Assembly (NCBI GenBank): GCA_937891015.1
Contig: CALAPY010000034.1
Location: forward strand, 1 to 43,784
From: UBA2108 sp002713215
Lineage (GTDB): Bacteria; Bacteroidota; Bacteroidia; Flavobacteriales_G; Salibacteraceae
DNA length: 43,784 nt
Direction: 5' to 3'
Below are positions 40,327-43,784 of this stretch, one piece after another. The notes under the pieces were generated by a model, which was given only the letters and a program-made list of their open reading frames with translations, was not told the DNA's origin and did not search any database. The stretch's first letter is position 1. The number at the start of each line of letters is the position of its first letter. The position numbers and the translations under genes were made by a program.

Positions 40327-42150
40327 TTATTTTTCAATTTCTTTAATTAATTCGTCTTGGTCATACTGTATTGCTAGCTTTTTAAGACGTTGTAGAGCGG
40401 CTTCCTTATGGTTCGACCGTGTTATGATTGTTATGTCAAAATAGTTGTCAATATCGTTTTTAAGGTTGTGTAATAATTTCAGAGCTATATTATTTCCCTT
40501 TTCAAATTCATTCATGCTATAGTAATCCTCAATTATGGGAATCATGAAAAAATCGTAATAGACAATTTCATTTGGCATTATTTCAATACACTTATCAAGT
40601 ACTGCTTTTGCTGAGTCCAGTTTGTTTTCCTTGGTTAGTGCGTCAGCCAATCGGTGGAAATTATTTCTATAATTCATACAAAGTAACTTCCCATGTGAGG
40701 TTATTGTCTTAACGCCTGACCAATCGAATCTATTCATAAGATTATTATACATTATTGACGTGCTTACAAATCCTGTTTGGTCATTGGTTTCTTCCTGTTC
40801 TGTTGAAACGAGCTGATATGCCAGCCCTTCTAATTGAAAATATTTGGTCAATCCAAAATATGAATCTATCCCCATGGTAATGGCAAAATATACAGGCCTT
40901 TCCCATTTATTGGAAGCCATTATATCAAGAACCATCAAGTGGTTACGCAAGAAATATCGCTTATTAACTTCCCATGCCATAACGTTTTCCTGTTCTTGCA
41001 ATGAAAACTTATTTGATGGAACATAAAAATAATCCGTTTTCCCGTAGGTTTTTACATGTTCATCATTTTTTACGAACGAAATCAGTTCGGTCAAGTCCAT
41101 TGGTTCATTGCCCTCCTTGTCAATTAAAATTAGCTCTCTTTTTCTGCCGGCAATTTCTTCCGGAGTAAATGAGAGAGGAAGACCAGGAGCATCAATAATT
41201 GTTTCGCGAAGGCTATTTATGTACCTGTCTGTATTAAGCAGACTCATATTTACAACCAGCACATCTGTTCTGAAACCGTATTTGGATTGTACATAAAGTA
41301 AAGGATAAGTGTCATTGTCTCCGTTTGTGAACAAAATAGCATTTGGTGAACATGAACTCAGGTAATTCTTAGCTGCGGCTATGTAAAACTCCGGGTAAAG
41401 TCCTTTGATAATCTCTTTATTCGCCTGTTCTTCATTCTGATACATTCTCATATCAAGAAATGATGTCAAGTATTCGTTAGAAGCCTTAACCTGAATGGCC
41501 CCAACTATGGTTTCGTATTTTGGGTTTAATTCTGCTACCTGATTGAATTTCTTAATAGCACGATGCCTGTAATGTCTGTATTTCTCAAGTTGTTGGCCTG
41601 ACATGGCATTCTTTCCATTTGGCAATTTAAACCGGTTCTTATCGTCTGCCAGCCCACTGTTGTTATTTAGCAAGTTGCTTGCATAAGAAGAATATGCACG
41701 CCCTAAAGCATATACTATTGAATCAGGTAGGTTAGGTGTGTTCTCAAATTCTTGAATTACATCCCAGTCCCAACCGGGGTAGCCATAGTATGGGCATATT
41801 CTGTAATACCTTTTTGACCACTCATTTTTATACTTGTCAATCTCTTTTTGATTTTCGTCTGTGTTTTTCAGTTTGTCAAAATCAATCTTTTTGAATTTAC
41901 CCTTTTCATTTTCCCAGAATAGTTCGTCCTTAATTGTTTTTTGCTCTCCTGAATAGTCAATAACCGCAATATGCCAACCGGTTGGCCTTTTCTGAAACTT
42001 AATATGGGCAGTAGGAGGAATATCCTTTATTGAGTACTTACTATAAAATTTGGTAACAACGAGATCATAATCCGGATATTTTAAATAATCACCCTGTCCC
42101 TTAATTGTTAAGGCCATTAATAATGTTAGTATGGCAATCGGTCCTTTCAT
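40327..42150 (-). CDS. Secreted protein carrying a stand-alone DUF2723 C-terminal domain plus helical repeats
   Basis: Exported protein of 607 residues; ATG 42150 (MKGPIAILTLL) gives a clean signal peptide. A domain at about 255-470 matches the soluble C-terminal part of DUF2723 (PMT-like) membrane proteins: ILFTNGDNDTYPLLYVQSKYGFRTD..., VNMSLLNTDRYI, and FVSTSIMYNNLMNRFDW. The multi-helix glycosyltransferase part of that family is absent. A TPR-like C-terminus (about 490-607, LTKENKLDSAKAVLDKCIEI) follows. Function unknown; perhaps it binds the same ligand as the DUF2723 periplasmic domain. The long leader contains the GC-rich palindrome at 42196. Confidence 0.75.
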   Translation of the reverse strand: MKGPIAILTLLMALTIKGQGDYLKYPDYDLVVTKFYSKYSIKDIPPTAHIKFQKRPTGWHIAVIDYSGEQKTIKDELFWENEKGKFKKIDFDKLKNTDENQKEIDKYKNEWSKRYYRICPYYGYPGWDWDVIQEFENTPNLPDSIVYALGRAYSSYASNLLNNNSGLADDKNRFKLPNGKNAMSGQQLEKYRHYRHRAIKKFNQVAELNPKYETIVGAIQVKASNEYLTSFLDMRMYQNEEQANKEIIKGLYPEFYIAAAKNYLSSCSPNAILFTNGDNDTYPLLYVQSKYGFRTDVLVVNMSLLNTDRYINSLRETIIDAPGLPLSFTPEEIAGRKRELILIDKEGNEPMDLTELISFVKNDEHVKTYGKTDYFYVPSNKFSLQEQENVMAWEVNKRYFLRNHLMVLDIMASNKWERPVYFAITMGIDSYFGLTKYFQLEGLAYQLVSTEQEETNDQTGFVSTSIMYNNLMNRFDWSGVKTITSHGKLLCMNYRNNFHRLADALTKENKLDSAKAVLDKCIEIMPNEIVYYDFFMIPIIEDYYSMNEFEKGNNIALKLLHNLKNDIDNYFDITIITRSNHKEAALQRLKKLAIQYDQDELIKEIEK

Positions 42151-42195
42151 TTTAATGAGCCACAATTTTCACACAGATTGTCTTGCGGCTGGAAC

Positions 42196-42212
42196 CCTGC
42201 CCGACGGTCAGG
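42196..42212. repeat. GC-rich palindrome in an AT-rich leader
   Basis: CCTGCCCGACGGTCAGG is an imperfect palindrome (on the minus strand CCTG-A-CCG-T-CGG-G-CAGG). Its G+C is much higher than the neighbouring DNA. Similar GC-rich palindromes recur in some Flavobacteriia from memory; copies elsewhere in this genome cannot be checked here. Confidence 0.5.
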
Positions 42213-42284
42213 CGGACAACACCAAAATTACATGTGGGTTTAACTTCGGATTTATTCACTTGCTTCATTTGTGGCATTTCGTTT

Positions 42285-42292
42285 CAAATTTA
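42285..42292 (-). promoter_or_regulatory. -7 box TAAATTTG overlapping the stop of the 42290-42583 gene
   Basis: The TAA of TAAATTTG is the stop codon (42290-42292) of the upstream gene. It would drive the DUF2723-domain gene with a leader of about 130 nt containing the GC-rich palindrome. Confidence 0.4.
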
Positions 42293-42583
42293 CATTATCG
42301 CTAGCATTTGTTTGTAGCTGGTGTTAGCCCTGTTTATCATATTCTGATTCTCTGTAATGAATTGTTTTAGAAGCTCTGAATTCGAAATCTTCAAATCAGT
42401 TAGGAGATTTAAATAGAACTGGTACACCTTAACTAAGTAGAATTTTTGAGGACTGTTTTCGATGTAGTCAACTAACGAAAGAATGTCACTATCGGAGATT
42501 TCAAGTTCAGGGAATTTCTCATTGATTTTCTTGTACCAACTCTCGTGAAGAACTTTTGTGATTGGATTTTCAAATAGATTCAT
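42290..42583 (-). CDS. Small helical protein of unknown function (97 aa)
   Basis: Charged helical protein (VLHESWYKKINEKFPELEISDSDI; LVKVYQFYLNLLTDLKISNSELLKQF) with no membrane or signal segment. No family recognised. It lies between the CopA-type operon terminator and the DUF2723-domain gene, with its stop codon overlapping a -7 box. Confidence 0.6.
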   Translation of the reverse strand: MNLFENPITKVLHESWYKKINEKFPELEISDSDILSLVDYIENSPQKFYLVKVYQFYLNLLTDLKISNSELLKQFITENQNMINRANTSYKQMLAIM

Positions 42584-42682
42584 GATTTAAGTTCCGCACT
42601 ATGAAGGCTAACGGTCTCGTGTATGAGCAGTAGCAGATTTTATATGACTACTTTTCAGACTACAATATACTCTAATAAAATG

Positions 42683-42712
42683 AAAAAACGGTTCGAGTTT
42701 GCACTCAAACCG
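42683..42712 (-). terminator. Rho-independent terminator of the copper-type operon
   Basis: On the minus strand a stem CGGTT-T-GAGT / ACTC-G-AACCG with loop GCAA is followed directly by six T residues. It lies 45 bp after the HMA gene stop. Confidence 0.82.
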
Positions 42713-42756
42713 CTATTGCTTATACACAATGTTCTCTGCTGGCTTTTTTGGTTCTC

Positions 42757-42969
42757 TTAACTGATAACTTCTGCCTTGAAGCCCTTACTTTGAACAATTT
42801 CTATTACCTCTTCTTCAGTTATTCCTTTGGAACTCAAGGTAAGGATTTTGTCGCTGTTGTCTGTATCAACATTCCAATGACAAATACCTTCGGCATTATC
42901 AAAGTCTGATTGTACTTTAGATACGCAACCACCACAATTGAGGTTTGTTTTGAATTTTAATTCTTTCAT
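42757..42969 (-). CDS. CopZ-like heavy-metal-associated domain protein
   Basis: Protein of 70 residues made of a single HMA domain with the classical metal loop LNCGGC (CxxC at C12-C15) and a second cysteine further on (ICHW). It is a cytoplasmic metallochaperone by family, delivering Cu(I) to a P-type ATPase whose 3' end lies upstream at 43614-43784. It is the last gene before the terminator, 111 bp after the DoxX gene. Confidence 0.88.
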   Translation of the reverse strand: MKELKFKTNLNCGGCVSKVQSDFDNAEGICHWNVDTDNSDKILTLSSKGITEEEVIEIVQSKGFKAEVIS

Positions 42970-43080
42970 GTTAGATTAATTTTAATTATTACTCTTTTAG
43001 TTTTAATAAAGTCTGAGGTACTATGGTAATTTGACTTTGGTTTACAAACCATCTTGCTTTTCAAACTCGATTTAGATGAT

Positions 43081-43470
43081 TTAAAGTGATTTAGTTAGCC
43101 TGATTAATTCAGCAAATGCTTTACGTCTATATACCATCAGATAAACATAAAGTGCAGCAACTCCCAGTCCGGGTAAGATACCATGTAGATCCACAGCGAA
43201 GTGAAACGCAAGAATTCCAAATATTACAGGTGTTAAGGCAGTCAATACCACAATAATATAACGTCCTGAGATCAAGATTATACCTGTAACTAACTCCACA
43301 ATACCGACCGTTGGTAAAATAAATTTGTTTGCTAATAAACCTTGATATGCGGACATTAGTTCTTCAGTCATTACATGACCGTGAGGGACAAATGCTAAAA
43401 ATTTATCAAGCCCAAAAACTACCAAAACGATTCCTAAAACCATTCTTACTATTATTTCTACTTTTTTCAT
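43081..43470 (-). CDS. DoxX family membrane protein
   Basis: Four-helix inner-membrane protein of 129 residues (helices about 5-25, 45-68, 72-92 and 95-115). The first helix reads VRMVLGIVLVVFGLDKFLAF, characteristic of DoxX. The precise role is unclear; the family includes partners of oxidative or redox systems. It lies 143 bp after the copper-ATPase gene and 111 bp before the HMA gene on the same strand, so it belongs to the copper-type operon. Confidence 0.83.
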   Translation of the reverse strand: MKKVEIIVRMVLGIVLVVFGLDKFLAFVPHGHVMTEELMSAYQGLLANKFILPTVGIVELVTGIILISGRYIIVVLTALTPVIFGILAFHFAVDLHGILPGLGVAALYVYLMVYRRKAFAELIRLTKSL

Positions 43471-43613
43471 AATTATTTAAGTTATATTATTAATTATATT
43501 TCAGTGGTTTTCAATCTTAAACTATTGATTACTACTGACACACTGCAAATTTCGTTACCATTCCATTCTTTATTGTTGTACAATTTTGGAATTGATTTGT
43601 AAGATTTACTGTA

Positions 43614-43784
43614 TTACCTTTTCCATTTCAATCGCAAACTATTACTTACAACACTTACGCTACTCATTGCCATAGCTGCTCCTGCAATCATTGGATTGAG
43701 TAAAAAACCATTAATTGGATATAAAATTCCTGCTGCAATCGGAATACCAATCAGGTTATAAATAAATGCCCAAAACAAGTTTTG
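43614..43784 (-). CDS. C-terminal fragment of a copper-type P1B-ATPase
   Basis: The frame is open from the window edge to a stop at 43614-43616. It gives the terminal residues QNLFWAFIYNLIGIPIAAG and GFLLNPMIAGAAMAMSSVS, ending LRLKWKR. This matches the last two membrane helices of CopA-type ATPases, with NPM-AGAAMAMSS and the YN pair characteristic of copper ATPases. The phosphorylation and metal-binding parts lie outside the window. Companion genes are DoxX and CopZ-like HMA. Confidence 0.85.
   Translation of the reverse strand, partial: QNLFWAFIYNLIGIPIAAGILYPINGFLLNPMIAGAAMAMSSVSVVSNSLRLKWKR

Noticed and set aside
1..43784. CRISPR array, tRNA/rRNA genes, phage or transposase genes
   Set aside because: No regularly spaced repeats, no tRNA-like or rRNA-like sequence and no integrase or transposase motif were noticed; a covariance-model search would be needed to exclude small RNA genes.

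Overview
This window comes from a member of the Bacteroidota, probably Flavobacteriales-like; the genus cannot be fixed from the sequence. The evidence is a type IX secretion sorting domain (38183-39523), a TonB-dependent receptor with a carboxypeptidase-regulatory-like N-terminus, many SPII lipoproteins and beta-barrel families typical of the phylum, AT-rich intergenic DNA, and -7 boxes of the Bacteroidota type TAnnTTTG ahead of many genes. Functions below are read from protein motifs and family memory; nothing was searched.

Layout. 1-5.1 kb: truncated S41 processing protease, a duplicated helical surface protein, a bestrophin channel and a divergent Tet-type MFS exporter. 5.2-10.5 kb: an OmpA-type envelope protein converging on a compact five-gene minus-strand operon (lamin-tail protein, duplicated lipoprotein, VTC polyphosphate polymerase, DUF4956 membrane protein, DUF2490 barrel). 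10.7-15.6 kb: SMUG2-type glycosylase, RluE-type pseudouridine synthase, an XRE/S24 repressor behind two matched operators, then a lipoprotein that is a paralogue of the OmpA-type protein, next to a second bestrophin. 15.7-19.4 kb: metal-uptake-like unit (HMA protein, TonB receptor, divergent AraC regulator). 19.4-24.1 kb: small GIY-YIG nuclease fused at its stop codon to a nested palindromic repeat, two NAD(P)-binding reductases, a DOPA-dioxygenase gene broken by one in-frame stop, a reductive-dehalogenase-like Fe-S protein and an eRF1-like small protein. 24.4-42.6 kb: mostly secreted, lipidated or small membrane proteins of unknown function, with a beta-lactamase-family hydrolase, a GNAT, an M28 peptidase, an aminotransferase, a CrtA-like oxygenase gene carrying a one-base frameshift, a T9SS cargo protein and a soluble DUF2723 C-terminal-domain protein. 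42.7-43.8 kb: 3' end of a copper-type operon (P-type ATPase tail, DoxX, CopZ-like HMA protein, strong terminator).

The most noteworthy items are: the VTC/DUF4956/lamin-tail operon that lacks a CotH kinase; the GIY-YIG gene whose stop codon overlaps a 119-bp element with two layers of 10-bp inverted repeats; two CTAAT-N3-ATTAG operators 17 bp apart beside the S24 repressor; two freshly broken genes (22285 nonsense codon, 36886 homopolymer frameshift); and two paralogous envelope proteins each neighbouring its own bestrophin. No rRNA, tRNA, CRISPR array, transposase or phage structural gene was seen.
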